This document shows, in pieces, positions 42,794 to 51,654 of a stretch of 64,000 bases of DNA. The number at the start of each line of letters is the position of its first letter. Within the stretch, counting starts at the first letter, position 1. The DNA comes from Phycisphaeraceae bacterium (GTDB taxonomy: Bacteria; Planctomycetota; Phycisphaerae; Phycisphaerales; Phycisphaeraceae), in NCBI GenBank assembly GCA_028284155.1, contig JANQSF010000152.1:1-64000 (forward strand). The letters run 5' to 3'. The notes beneath the pieces were generated by a model, which worked only from the letters and a program-made list of their open reading frames with translations, did no database searches and was not told where the DNA came from. Both the position numbers and the translations under genes were made by a program.

Positions 42794-42829
42794 GTCAAAT
42801 GCTCGCTTGTAGCTGAAGTGAGGTCGCAC

Positions 42830-44095
42830 TCAGTTGTCGTTCCCGATGCAATACAGCGTCGTCTTGCTGCGCAGGATGAGCTTGCCCCGCCAGATCGCGG
42901 GCGTCGCCATGTGGTCGGTGCGGTCCGACGCGATCTGGTTGTGTGCAAGCAGCTTGAAGGTCGGCCCCGCCTGAACGACGTGGACGCCGTCGTTCCTTGA
43001 GACGAAGTAGATCTTGTCGTCCGCCGCGATCGGCGAGGTCCAGTGCACCTTCGCCGACGGGTCGAGCCGCTGCTTGTACTTCAGCTCACCCGTTTTCGGG
43101 TCGGCGCAGCAGACGATGCCATTGTCGTTCGTCACCCAGTAGAGCAGGCCCTTGTAGTAAAGCGGCGTGCATGTCTGCGACCCGGGTTTCGCCTCCCACG
43201 CGGGTTGCGGTGTGCCGCCCGCGCCGAGCTTCATACCGAACACCTTGTTCATGTCGCTGAAAAACAGCATGTCGCCGTGAACCATCGCCGACGCCGTGCT
43301 CGGTTCGAGTCGACGGTGTGTCCAACCCGACTTCCCACCGTCGCTGTTCAGCGCCATGTTCGCGGTAATGACCAGTTGCGTTCCGGCGTCCTGCTTGAGT
43401 AAAACTGGTGTCGGCCAACCCGCCCAGCATTCGATGTCCCACGCGACCCGCCCGGTGGCCTTGTCCACCGCGAAGAGCTTTGTCTCCTCTGCGCCGGCAT
43501 TCACGATCAGGTGATCACCCATCAGCAATAGCGACGCGCCGGAGCCGGAGTCGCCGACGGCGTTCTTCGCGCTCGGCCGACGCCAGAGCACGCGTCCCTC
43601 GTGGCTGTACTTGATCGTGCCGCTGCCGCCGAACAACACGTACACACCCGAGTCGTCCACGGTCGGCGTGTTCGTCGCATAGCCGTGCCAGGCGAGAAAG
43701 CTGCGGTAGTCGCGCTCGTCCCCCTCCGCCTTGACCTGCGCGTCCCAAAGGATGCGCCCGTTCTTCGCGTCGACGCACACCAGGTGACGCTTGAGGTTCG
43801 ACTTGTCGCCGGGGTTGCGTTTGTCCAGGCCGTAGCCGGAGTAACACGTCACATAGATGCGGTCGTTCCACGTGATCGGGCTGGAAAACCCGGGGCCGGG
43901 CATATCGACCTTCCACGCGATGTTCTGCGTCTGGCTCCAACGGATCGGCAATCCTTTGTCAGACGAGACGCCAGCCCCGTTCGGCCCGCGGAATCGCGGC
44001 CAGTTCGCGTGCGTACCGCGATCCTGCCCAAGCGCGGCGGACGAAGTCAAGATGCAGGTGAGCACAAATAACGTGATCGCGTGCATCGGCTTCAT
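42830..44095 (-). CDS. Exported PQQ-type beta-propeller protein, copy 2
   Basis: 421 residues from the ATG at 44095, with signal MKPMHAITLFVLTCILTSSA. It opens NWPRFRGPNGAGVSSDKGLPIRWSQTQNIAWKVDMPGPGFSSP, collinear with copy 1, and shares VTCYSGYGLD, LKRHLVCVDAKNGRILW and HGYATNTPTVDDSGVYVLFGGSG. The copies are clearly diverged, so the duplication is old. They are 36 bases apart on the same strand. Divergent from the SGNH hydrolase gene. Confidence 0.9.
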   Translation of the reverse strand: MKPMHAITLFVLTCILTSSAALGQDRGTHANWPRFRGPNGAGVSSDKGLPIRWSQTQNIAWKVDMPGPGFSSPITWNDRIYVTCYSGYGLDKRNPGDKSNLKRHLVCVDAKNGRILWDAQVKAEGDERDYRSFLAWHGYATNTPTVDDSGVYVLFGGSGTIKYSHEGRVLWRRPSAKNAVGDSGSGASLLLMGDHLIVNAGAEETKLFAVDKATGRVAWDIECWAGWPTPVLLKQDAGTQLVITANMALNSDGGKSGWTHRRLEPSTASAMVHGDMLFFSDMNKVFGMKLGAGGTPQPAWEAKPGSQTCTPLYYKGLLYWVTNDNGIVCCADPKTGELKYKQRLDPSAKVHWTSPIAADDKIYFVSRNDGVHVVQAGPTFKLLAHNQIASDRTDHMATPAIWRGKLILRSKTTLYCIGNDN

Positions 44096-44339
44096 GTCTA
44101 TTGCTCTCGAATTCAACAGGTTGTTTGGCCGCGCCCGTCGCGAAGACGCGGATCGTTGCTTTTTTGAACGTCTTGGCGCAACGCACTGCCGGGCGCGTGT
44201 CGTCGATGCATAACGCGCAGTTGGCTGAACGGCCTTGGAAGCGGGGTTTTCGCACATCAACGCGTGGAACGATTGCGGATTGTTCAGCCCAGGCGTTATG
44301 CTGTCGGTTCGGTTCCAATGACTTGGTCAGGAGACGCCC

Positions 44340-45533
44340 GTGTCGAGTTTCAGCAGCATTCCGTTCATCGCTGGGTTGGTTCTGACCACGACTTGGCCGA
44401 TGGGGCTGATCGCGTCGCCCAACATTTTGCAACGCGGCGACCTGAATAACTGCCGGGCGCGCTTCGAGCGCGACGGCAAAGGCCACGTCGCGTTCATGGG
44501 CGGGTCGATCACGGAGATGAACGGCTACCGCCCGCTGGTCATGGACCTGCTGCGCAAGCGATTCCCCAAGACCAAGTTCACCTTCACCGACGCCGGCATT
44601 GCTTCGACCTGCTCGACGACAGGTGCGTTTCGGTTGAAGGACCATGTCCTGAGCAAGGGGCCGGTCGACCTGTTTTTTGTCGAGTTTGCTGTCAACGACG
44701 ATCAGGACGCGGCGCACGCCCGCGACGCGGCCGTGCGCGGCATGGAAGGCATCGTCCGCCACCTCCGCCGGCACAACCCGCACGCGGACATTGTCGTCAC
44801 CTACTTCGTCAACCCCGGCATGCGCGACAAGCTGCAACGCGGCGAAGTGCCGACCTCCATCGCCGCGCACCAGTCTGTCGTCGACCACTACCCGGGTGTG
44901 CATGTCATTCACCTGGCCCGCGAGGTTGCCACCCAGATCAAGGACGGCCGACTCACGTGGAAGCAGTTCGGCGGCACGCACCCCGCGCCGTTCGGAAACG
45001 CCATCGCCTCCAACATGATCAACCATCTGTTCAGCCTGGCGTGGGCCAAGCCGCTGCCCAAGGCCAACGCCCGCCGTCCGCACGACCTGCCCAAGCCGCT
45101 CGACCCCGCCGTCTACGAGCGCGGCCGATTCATCCCGTCGGCCGACGTCGAACTCGCCGCCGGCTGGTCGCATCACACGCCCGATTGGCCCAAGCTCAAA
45201 GGGCGTTGCCGCACGCGTTTCGTCAAGGACAAGCTGTTCGTCACGTCGCAGGCGGGCGCGACGCTGACCGTCAAGTTCACCGGCACAGCCTTCGGTGCCT
45301 ATGTCCTGGCCGGGCCGGACGCCGGCGTACTCGAAGCTAGCTTCGACGGCGGACCCTGGCGGAAGGTCGACCTCTACCACCGCTTCAGCGCCGGCCTGCA
45401 CTACCCGCGCACCGTCGTCTTCGCGCACGACCTGAAGCCCGGCCAGCACGTCGCCCGCGTCCGTCTGTCAACCGACCGCGGCGCATCCAAACACGACCCC
45501 GCCGCGCGGGTCCTGCGGTTTGTAGCGAATTGA
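44340..45533 (+). CDS. Exported SGNH/GDSL-family hydrolase
   Basis: 397 residues from a GTG at 44340 with AGGAG about 7 bases upstream; the N-terminus (IPFIAGLVLTTTWPMGLIAS) is a signal peptide. Catalytic blocks: HVAFMGGSITEMNG (GDS-like, with the nucleophile Ser), FVEFAVNDD (block III Asn), and GTHPAPFGNAI (block V His, with the preceding Asp replaced by Thr). The C-terminal third (about 270-397) is a beta-rich accessory domain. It probably deacetylates or de-esterifies polysaccharide. It stands opposite the PQQ genes. Confidence 0.88.
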   Translation: MSSFSSIPFIAGLVLTTTWPMGLIASPNILQRGDLNNCRARFERDGKGHVAFMGGSITEMNGYRPLVMDLLRKRFPKTKFTFTDAGIASTCSTTGAFRLKDHVLSKGPVDLFFVEFAVNDDQDAAHARDAAVRGMEGIVRHLRRHNPHADIVVTYFVNPGMRDKLQRGEVPTSIAAHQSVVDHYPGVHVIHLAREVATQIKDGRLTWKQFGGTHPAPFGNAIASNMINHLFSLAWAKPLPKANARRPHDLPKPLDPAVYERGRFIPSADVELAAGWSHHTPDWPKLKGRCRTRFVKDKLFVTSQAGATLTVKFTGTAFGAYVLAGPDAGVLEASFDGGPWRKVDLYHRFSAGLHYPRTVVFAHDLKPGQHVARVRLSTDRGASKHDPAARVLRFVAN

Positions 45534-45720
45534 CAGGTTGCCCCGCCGCTACCCGCCGCCCAATCTACGACGAACAGCAATCCCCGTTTGCCCCGCCCCG
45601 ATGTCGTATTGCATCATTGGGGGGCGAGCATTTCACGGCGTGGTCAGGGTGGGCCGAATGCTCGCGAAATCGTCGCCCCGGCTGGACTCCAATCCGCCGC
45701 GGGCGAGCAGGAATCGCGCT

Positions 45721-46206
45721 ATGCCGACCGAACAACAGGCGACAACTCGGCCGAACGCGTTCACGCTTGTCGAGATCCTCATCGTCGTCGTGATCCTCGG
45801 CATCATCGCCCTCATCCTGATCGTCCACTTCGGCCGATCCACCGACCTGACCAAGCAGACCGCTTTCATCACCGACGTCCGCACCTATGTGCAGGCCGCG
45901 CAGTTCTACACCGGCCAAACCGGCATGTACCTTGAAGACTCGTCGTCCGGCCAAGTCCCCGCCGGCTTCGACCCGTACATCAACCCCGACAAGTTTGTCA
46001 CCGGCACACCGCTTGGCGGCGTGTGGGACTTCGAGCTCAACTCGTTCGGCGTCACCAGCGCGTTCGGCGTCCACTTCCAGGGCACGGCGCCGCCCGAAGA
46101 TGAGTTCATGCGGCAGATCGACGAGAAGTTCGACGACGGCAACCTTAACACCGGCGCGTTCCGCAAGATCGCCAACGACCGCTTCTACTACGTCCTCGCC
46201 GACTGA
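45721..46206 (+). CDS. Type II/IV pilin-like prepilin (pseudopilin)
   Basis: 161 residues from the ATG at 45721. The N-terminus PNAFTLVEILIVVVILGIIALILIV is a class III prepilin signal with Glu at position 5 of the mature helix, but the residue before the cut is Ala instead of Gly. The soluble part is short, with PLGGVWDFE resembling the beta-loop of type II secretion pseudopilins. It is a lone gene, as often in planctomycetes, so the assembly machinery is elsewhere. Confidence 0.87.
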   Translation: MPTEQQATTRPNAFTLVEILIVVVILGIIALILIVHFGRSTDLTKQTAFITDVRTYVQAAQFYTGQTGMYLEDSSSGQVPAGFDPYINPDKFVTGTPLGGVWDFELNSFGVTSAFGVHFQGTAPPEDEFMRQIDEKFDDGNLNTGAFRKIANDRFYYVLAD

Positions 46207-46834
46207 CTCGCTATGCAACGCGACATTGTCAGGCACACTGCCACACCCCCTCCCCTCCAGTTGCAAATCGAACGCCAAGCGCAGTGTCACCCGGCACTTA
46301 GGCGATGTGCGTCGTTTGTCACCCTGACATAACGCGTGTCGTTCGCGCCCTGATTCTAAGTTGTCAATAGATCGTCTGTTGCGTGTCATCGTTGCGCTCC
46401 CGTCGTTTGTCATGCCCGACACGATTCTGTCAGGTCCCGCCACCAACCCGCCACACATCGTGACAGGCCTCCCAATCGCCATACGACAACCCGGCGCGCG
46501 ACGACCGCGCCGCGCGTGAGTGAATGGCTCCAACCGGGCTTTGCCCGACATGGTTGTGCGCACGGAAGCGTTCAAACCCCGTCTTACAGGCGATTAGAGG
46601 TGTTCTTGCCGCGCTGTGTCAATGAACATCGGGGCCGCGTTTGTGCGCGACACGCTACGAACGTGTTTAACCACCGAGGGCGCCGAGGGCACTGAGAAGA
46701 GGGGAAGAAGTGGGGGATGGGTGTTCAAGAAGACGTGCGCTCGTGTGCGCCACCCATTGCCGTTCTTGTCTCGGGCCGGCCCTCGGCATCCACTGTGTCC
46801 TCGGCGGTTCGCTCCAATCGTTTAGAATGATCCC
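46207..46834. other. Intergenic region without recognisable genes
   Basis: About 630 bases between the prepilin gene and the coiled-coil gene. Frames here are short or low quality. Near 46670 there is a sequence ACCACCGAGGGCGCCGAGGG resembling dispersed repeats of many bacterial genomes. No RNA gene, terminator with a T run or operator was recognised. Confidence 0.5.
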
Positions 46835-47863
46835 ATGGCCCGCATGTCAAATCGTGATCTCAGCATGGTCCATATTGTCGCCGCGTCGTTCGTCGCCGGG
46901 CTGGTCGTCGTGTGCTGCCTTGTGGCCTGGTCGTCGGCATCCATCGCTCAACCTCAATTGTCAGCCGACGACGCCAACCGTTTGTCGCGGGTCAAGCGTC
47001 GGGTTGAGGCTTTGAACACACAAATCCGGCGCGCCGTGACACAGGCCGCGCCGTTGCGCAAGAAACTCAAGCGGTACGAGTCCCGCCTCACAGCCGCCGA
47101 GTCGAAGCTCAAGGCCGCCGAGGCCGACGTCAAGACCCACCGGCTCGAGGCCGACGACGCGCGGTCGCAGGTCGATGCGATCCGCATCGAGTTGCAGGCC
47201 GACGTCGAAGGCTCCGCCGACATGCTCGCCTTAAAACGCCGCTGGGCGGCCGCCGAGTCGAAGCGCGAAGACCGTCGGCAGGCTGTGCTCGACAAACTGC
47301 GCGCGCGCGACGACTACCTCAACGCCGTGCGCGCCGCCCAGGAGATGCACGACTTCGTCGAGCACGTCAAGACCCCGCCGCCGCACCCGATCGAGGTCGT
47401 CACCGCGGCCGAGGCGGAGGCCGCCCGCCGCGACCTCGCCGTTGAACACCTCTCCACCACCGCGCTGCAGGCCGACGCCGAATTCGTCGCGGCCGAGGCC
47501 GAGTTCGCCGACGCCTTGAAGCAGATCCAGTCCCGCCGCGACGCCGCGACCCCGCCCACGAACAACCCGGACTACACGCAAGCCCGCGACGCCTTCTTCA
47601 CCGCCCGCCGCCAAGTCGTCGAGGCTGAACAACGCGAACGCGCCGCCCGCGCATCCGTCGCCGCCGCCCACGCCGTCTACCGGTCCGCCCCGCCCGCCGT
47701 GCAGGAAAGCCGCCGCGAACTGCTCATCCTCAAACGCAACCTCGACCGCCTCCAGGTAGAACGCATCGCGCTGTTGCAGGAACAATGGACACTCGACCCA
47801 TCGAGCAAGCCGAAGCCGAAGGCGAAGAAGGGCAAGCGGAAGAAGAAGGGGAAGAAGAAATGA
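46835..47863 (+). CDS. Membrane-anchored coiled-coil protein of unknown function
   Basis: 342 residues from the ATG at 46835 (46847 possible). One N-terminal hydrophobic segment (HIVAASFVAGLVVVCCLVAW) serves as signal-anchor. Residues about 45-330 are almost all charged heptads rich in Ala, Arg, Glu and Lys, a long coiled coil. The C-terminus is extremely basic (KPKAKKGKRKKKGKKK). I recognise no family; the architecture suggests an envelope or nucleic-acid tethering role. It is convergent with the ankyrin gene, 11 bases apart. Confidence 0.78.
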   Translation: MARMSNRDLSMVHIVAASFVAGLVVVCCLVAWSSASIAQPQLSADDANRLSRVKRRVEALNTQIRRAVTQAAPLRKKLKRYESRLTAAESKLKAAEADVKTHRLEADDARSQVDAIRIELQADVEGSADMLALKRRWAAAESKREDRRQAVLDKLRARDDYLNAVRAAQEMHDFVEHVKTPPPHPIEVVTAAEAEAARRDLAVEHLSTTALQADAEFVAAEAEFADALKQIQSRRDAATPPTNNPDYTQARDAFFTARRQVVEAEQRERAARASVAAAHAVYRSAPPAVQESRRELLILKRNLDRLQVERIALLQEQWTLDPSSKPKPKAKKGKRKKKGKKK

Positions 47864-47874
47864 CAAGCGGGCTG

Positions 47875-49725
47875 CTATTGACCCTTGACGCGTTGTTTCG
47901 TGGCAGCGCCGCGTAGCATCTCGATCACTCTCAGTCGGCTCTCGGATGCATCACTTTTCTGCTTCTCTTGCGCCGCACGGAGTGGCGTGAGCTTGTCCCG
48001 GTTCTTGTATCGCAACGGGGCGTCGGCTTTGAGCAGGATGCCTACGACCTTGTCATGCCCCTGCCGGGCAGCTAGATGCAAGGGCGTGTCGAGGTGGGGG
48101 CGATCGTCCATAACGAGGGGGCCGCATGGGCGAGGGGCTTCGCGGCCAGTACGGGCATAAACGCTCGCTCCGGCGTCGACCAATACCCGAGTGGCCTCGA
48201 CGCTGCCGGACTCCGCAGCCAGATGGAGCGGCGTCGTCTCATCGATATTGAGCGATTCAATGTCCGCGCCGTGCTTAAGCAACAGACGGATCATTTCTGC
48301 ATCATCGGACATGGCCGCGTAATGCAACGCGTCGCCGATGTACCGATCGATTTGCGTCTCGGCACTGAAGCCGCTTTCAAGTAAAACCTTCGCCGCGGTA
48401 TGTTTGTGCAATGTGATAGCGTAATGCATCGCCGTATGACCATCGACCTTAGTTGACCTGTCGACACCTGAGCCGAGTAGCAACTCAATCGCCTCAGCGC
48501 GGTCATTGGCCGCGGCAAAAGAAAGCGCCCTGCCGCCACGCACTTTGAGGTAGATGTCCGTCTGTCGGTAGAGCTTGATGTAACGCCGCATCGCATCGAG
48601 GTCACCGAGCCCCGCAGCGACCGAGAGGTCCATTGCCCCTCCAGCCTTCAGCATTGAGCGTGCGTTGTCTGTTCGGCCTGCCAATAATGCACGATGGACG
48701 GGCGTCAATCCCTGGCGGTCGAACGCGTTGGGGTTGGCGTCATGATCGAGAAGCAACCTGATCACGGCGGCGCTTTGGTCGGCCGCGAGATGTAGTGGTG
48801 TCAAACCTTTCGAGTTGATCTGATCGATCGCAGGGTTGTACTTAAGTATCAGTCGTATGTCGTCGATGCGATCCCACGCGGCGTAACGGTGTAGGAGTGT
48901 GTCGCCGACATCGTCGGCCCGGCCCATGCCGATCATCAGGTTGACCAGTGAGGGCGAAGTAGTCAAGACTTTGTCCCGCCACTGGGTATTGCCAGGCCGG
49001 AGAGACCTGCGGAATCTCCATGTGAGGGTCTTGCTACCATCGCGGTATGGCTCACCCTTCGCGATCAACTTCTCATTCGCATGTCTGAGCAATACCCAGC
49101 GAATCATCGTCTCTATTGCGGGCGGGGCTAACCACACTTGTCGCATGACGACTCGTCCCTTCCGATTGACCAGGATGGCCGAATTTGGCGCCGGCCCGAT
49201 GTGTTTCCAGGCAGCGTTATCCATCGAGTCAACAACCATCGTCGCCTGGATTTGCATGTGCTGCTGATAGGCATTGGCCTGTTCAATCCGTTTGATGAGC
49301 GTTGTCGGTTGCTTGACAAGAATGCGGTCGCGCACGTTGCGTTCGGTCAGCCACTCGCGGTCGCTGTAGGGCGACGGCGCACCGACAGGGTGTGCCTCGA
49401 CCGTGTAGATCACCAACACGTCAAGCTTACCCGCGTATTTGCGTGCAAGCCGGTCAACCGCGGCACAGTTGTCGCGCGAGACCGGGCAACTGATCGACGA
49501 GAGCACAATGAGTGCGGGGCGGTCACGCCAAGCCATTGATAGGCGATACGGCTTGTTGTCGAGTGTGCGGAGCGACAGGTCCTTGACCTCGTTTCGCTCC
49601 TGAACGCCCGTGTCCTCGAATGTCGGGACGGCAGAGGGCTTGCCCGGCTCTGGCGGTGGTGCGGCCATCACGGCTTGATTGAACACCGCGATCGTCAAAA
49701 ACGAAACGGCAAAGAGCGTTCGCAT
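47875..49725 (-). CDS. Exported thioredoxin/deiodinase-like domain fused to ankyrin repeats
   Basis: 616 residues with signal peptide (LFAVSFLTIAVFNQAVMA). Residues about 45-215 form a thioredoxin-fold domain: PALIVLSSISCPVSRDNCAAVDRLARKY and LDVLVIYTVEAHPVGAPSPYSD. The single cysteine at the active position and the EAHP motif resemble iodothyronine-deiodinase-like redoxins more than CxxC thioredoxins. Residues about 285-600 hold at least eight ankyrin repeats (TPLHLAADQSAAVIRLLLDHDANPNAFD and similar). Secreted ankyrin-redoxin fusions suggest protein-bound redox work outside the cytoplasm. Confidence 0.87.
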   Translation of the reverse strand: MRTLFAVSFLTIAVFNQAVMAAPPPEPGKPSAVPTFEDTGVQERNEVKDLSLRTLDNKPYRLSMAWRDRPALIVLSSISCPVSRDNCAAVDRLARKYAGKLDVLVIYTVEAHPVGAPSPYSDREWLTERNVRDRILVKQPTTLIKRIEQANAYQQHMQIQATMVVDSMDNAAWKHIGPAPNSAILVNRKGRVVMRQVWLAPPAIETMIRWVLLRHANEKLIAKGEPYRDGSKTLTWRFRRSLRPGNTQWRDKVLTTSPSLVNLMIGMGRADDVGDTLLHRYAAWDRIDDIRLILKYNPAIDQINSKGLTPLHLAADQSAAVIRLLLDHDANPNAFDRQGLTPVHRALLAGRTDNARSMLKAGGAMDLSVAAGLGDLDAMRRYIKLYRQTDIYLKVRGGRALSFAAANDRAEAIELLLGSGVDRSTKVDGHTAMHYAITLHKHTAAKVLLESGFSAETQIDRYIGDALHYAAMSDDAEMIRLLLKHGADIESLNIDETTPLHLAAESGSVEATRVLVDAGASVYARTGREAPRPCGPLVMDDRPHLDTPLHLAARQGHDKVVGILLKADAPLRYKNRDKLTPLRAAQEKQKSDASESRLRVIEMLRGAATKQRVKGQ

Positions 49726-49857
49726 GCCGGACTCCGATCCATTGTGAGAATGAACGAGATTGTAGCAGACTTGGAACTGACTTACTGATTGCAGAATGCA
49801 ATCAACTTAAGAGTCAGGTCATTTTGAGTTGATCCGTCGCTGATCAGCAGTACGTAT

Positions 49858-49939
49858 TCAGATCGGCCACTTATCACGTAGATGCGCCGCAATCAGACTC
49901 GCGTGCGTCAGCGGTTTGCTCAGGTCGTGGATCGAGCCG
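49858..49939 (-). pseudogene. Relic of a second copy of the 51655 gene (3' end only)
   Basis: Reading the minus strand gives SIHDLSKPLTHASLIAAHLRD, against SINDLSKPLSHASLIAAYLRG at the end of the intact gene at 51655-52200, with a stop soon after. Upstream homology is cut off exactly where a dispersed hairpin repeat begins at 49940. Same orientation as the intact copy. Confidence 0.75.
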
Positions 49940-49940
49940 G

Positions 49941-49968
49941 GTGCCACACTTTGGCTCTGCAAAGTGTG
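49941..49968. repeat. Third copy of the GTGCCACACTTTGG hairpin
   Basis: Identical to the arm at 36482-36509 except one base in the loop (GCTCTG for GCTCGG); the stem CACACTTTG/CAAAGTGTG is perfect. It abuts the pseudogene relic, so the element may mark the breakpoint. Confidence 0.85.
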
Positions 49969-50085
49969 CTGGATGATTGTGGCTACGCAGGCTGAAGCTT
50001 GCGTCGCGTAGGCAGCCGTGCCCATCTGCGGGACACGTCGGGTAGAGGGAGAAAAGGGGTCAGAAGCACTTTACATACGACCCTT

Positions 50086-50203
50086 TCAACCCAACGCCTC
50101 GGCGATGTCGCGATGAAAGTCGATCGGGGCGATGCGTGGGCTGTCGGGGTGATTGCGCTGTGCTTGACCTTGGCAGGCGGCGATTGCCTCCCGCAGCACT
50201 CGG
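50086..50203 (-). pseudogene. Relic of a second copy of the TIR-protein gene (3' end only)
   Basis: The minus strand reads RNHPDSPRIAPIDFHRDIAEALG and stop, against FNHPNSPRIVQHRFYRNIPESLA and stop at the end of the intact gene at 52220-54385. Homology continues upstream (VLREAIAACQGQAQ) up to the stop codon of the PDZ protein gene at 50204. With the relic at 49858 it keeps the same order and orientation as the intact pair. Confidence 0.75.
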
Positions 50204-51526
50204 CTACCGTTGGACGGGCAGGGTCAGTGTCAATGTCTTGCCGTTTCGGATGAGCTTGACGGGCACGCGGTCGCCGGGCTTGCGTGTGGTGACGACGTGG
50301 GTCAGGGCGTCCTGTTCGGTGCGCAGAGTGCGTTTGCCGTCGAACTCAATCAAGATGTCGCCGACGCGGAAGCCGGCCTTGCCGGCGGCGGCGTGCGCAC
50401 CGTATTTGCCGACGTGTTTGACGTGTAAAGCCATGTTGTCGGCAGGTAGTTTGAGGCTCCGTCGTTGGTTGTCACTGGCGGTCTCCAGCAGCAGGCCGCC
50501 GGTGGCCATGCGGCGCAGGCCCCACGTGGAAACACGCCACGTGATCTCGCCCTTGCGCCGCCAGTCTTTGGCGAGCGTGAGTGTCAGTTCGTGCGTCTGC
50601 CCGCCGCGGCGGACCTTCATCGGCAGGCGAGCCCCGGCCGGGTCGGCGTTGTGCAGCACCCATTGCATGTCCGCCAGCGAGAGCATCGGCTGACCGTTGA
50701 ACGTCTCGATCACGTCGCCTTCTCGCAAGCCCGCAGCCGCGGCGGGTGAGCCGGCGTCGACCGCCTTGACGGTCGCCATTTCGTTCGGGTCCATGATCAG
50801 CCCGAGCGACTTGGGGTGCGGGTAAGGCCAGAGCACCTTGTCGGGGATCGGCTTGCCCGCCTGCCAGTAATACTCGCGCTGCGCGTCGCCGATCTGGTGG
50901 CAGTGGATGCAACTCTTGACGACGTTGCCCTTCCAGTCGAGTTGGCTGGTGTAGCGGCGCTTGAGCGAGGGGTACTGCTCGGGAGTGGCGAACTCCATCG
51001 GCTGACCGCGCTTGCCGGCCAGCGACGCCTTGACCGACGCGTGCTCCTTGTGCAGGTCGAGCGCACCCTCCAGCGCCTTGGCCAACCCGTTCAGCGACAC
51101 GTCGTCTGCCCACTCCGTCCGGTGCGAACGCGTGCCGAATCGGCCATAGATCGTCTTGTCCGCATTCAGGAAGAACACGGCGAACGACTGATCGGTGTCG
51201 TATTGGAAGAGGCCCAGGTCCAACCCGTTGGTCGACACCTGCCGCACACAGACGAACTGCGACAAGAGGATGCGGATCAACGGGTCGCGTTCGACGAGGT
51301 TGTCGTCGAGCTTGACGCATTCGTGACACGGCAGACATCGCAGCACGACGACGATGGGCTTGCCGGTGCGCTTGGCCTCCTCGAACGCGCGCGGCAGGTC
51401 GTTGTAGATCCAGAACCCCTCCGCCTCGACGCGCTGACGATCGTTGCGCACGGTCTGCTCGCGGGTTTGTCCGAGGGCTGTCGCGGTAAGACAGGCGACC
51501 AAGACAACGACAAGGAGTGTCCGCAT
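50204..51526 (-). CDS. Exported thioredoxin-like/CxxCH/double-PDZ protein
   Basis: 440 residues from the ATG at 51526 (signal LLVVVLVACLTATALGQ). Residues about 30-145 form a thioredoxin-like domain with LRCLPCHECVKLDD in the active-site position. Residues 190-225 contain KSCIHCHQIGDAQ, a CxxCH heme-binding-like motif. Two PDZ domains follow (about 255-340, AAGLREGDVIETFNGQPM; about 365-440, GFRVGDILIEFDGKRTL). There is no trypsin-like protease domain, so it is not DegP. The chain ends exactly at a relic of another gene, so the 3' boundary may be a rearrangement joint. Confidence 0.86.
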   Translation of the reverse strand: MRTLLVVVLVACLTATALGQTREQTVRNDRQRVEAEGFWIYNDLPRAFEEAKRTGKPIVVVLRCLPCHECVKLDDNLVERDPLIRILLSQFVCVRQVSTNGLDLGLFQYDTDQSFAVFFLNADKTIYGRFGTRSHRTEWADDVSLNGLAKALEGALDLHKEHASVKASLAGKRGQPMEFATPEQYPSLKRRYTSQLDWKGNVVKSCIHCHQIGDAQREYYWQAGKPIPDKVLWPYPHPKSLGLIMDPNEMATVKAVDAGSPAAAAGLREGDVIETFNGQPMLSLADMQWVLHNADPAGARLPMKVRRGGQTHELTLTLAKDWRRKGEITWRVSTWGLRRMATGGLLLETASDNQRRSLKLPADNMALHVKHVGKYGAHAAAGKAGFRVGDILIEFDGKRTLRTEQDALTHVVTTRKPGDRVPVKLIRNGKTLTLTLPVQR

Positions 51527-51654
51527 GGCGGGCCTTTCAAGGGGTGAGATAGGGTTGTCTCGGAAGCATTGTAATAGCAACAGCCCCGACGATTGATGGC
51601 GTTGTTCAAAGCGGCAGAAGAGGATTGGCGTCATTGGGTTGGAGTCACCGGGCT

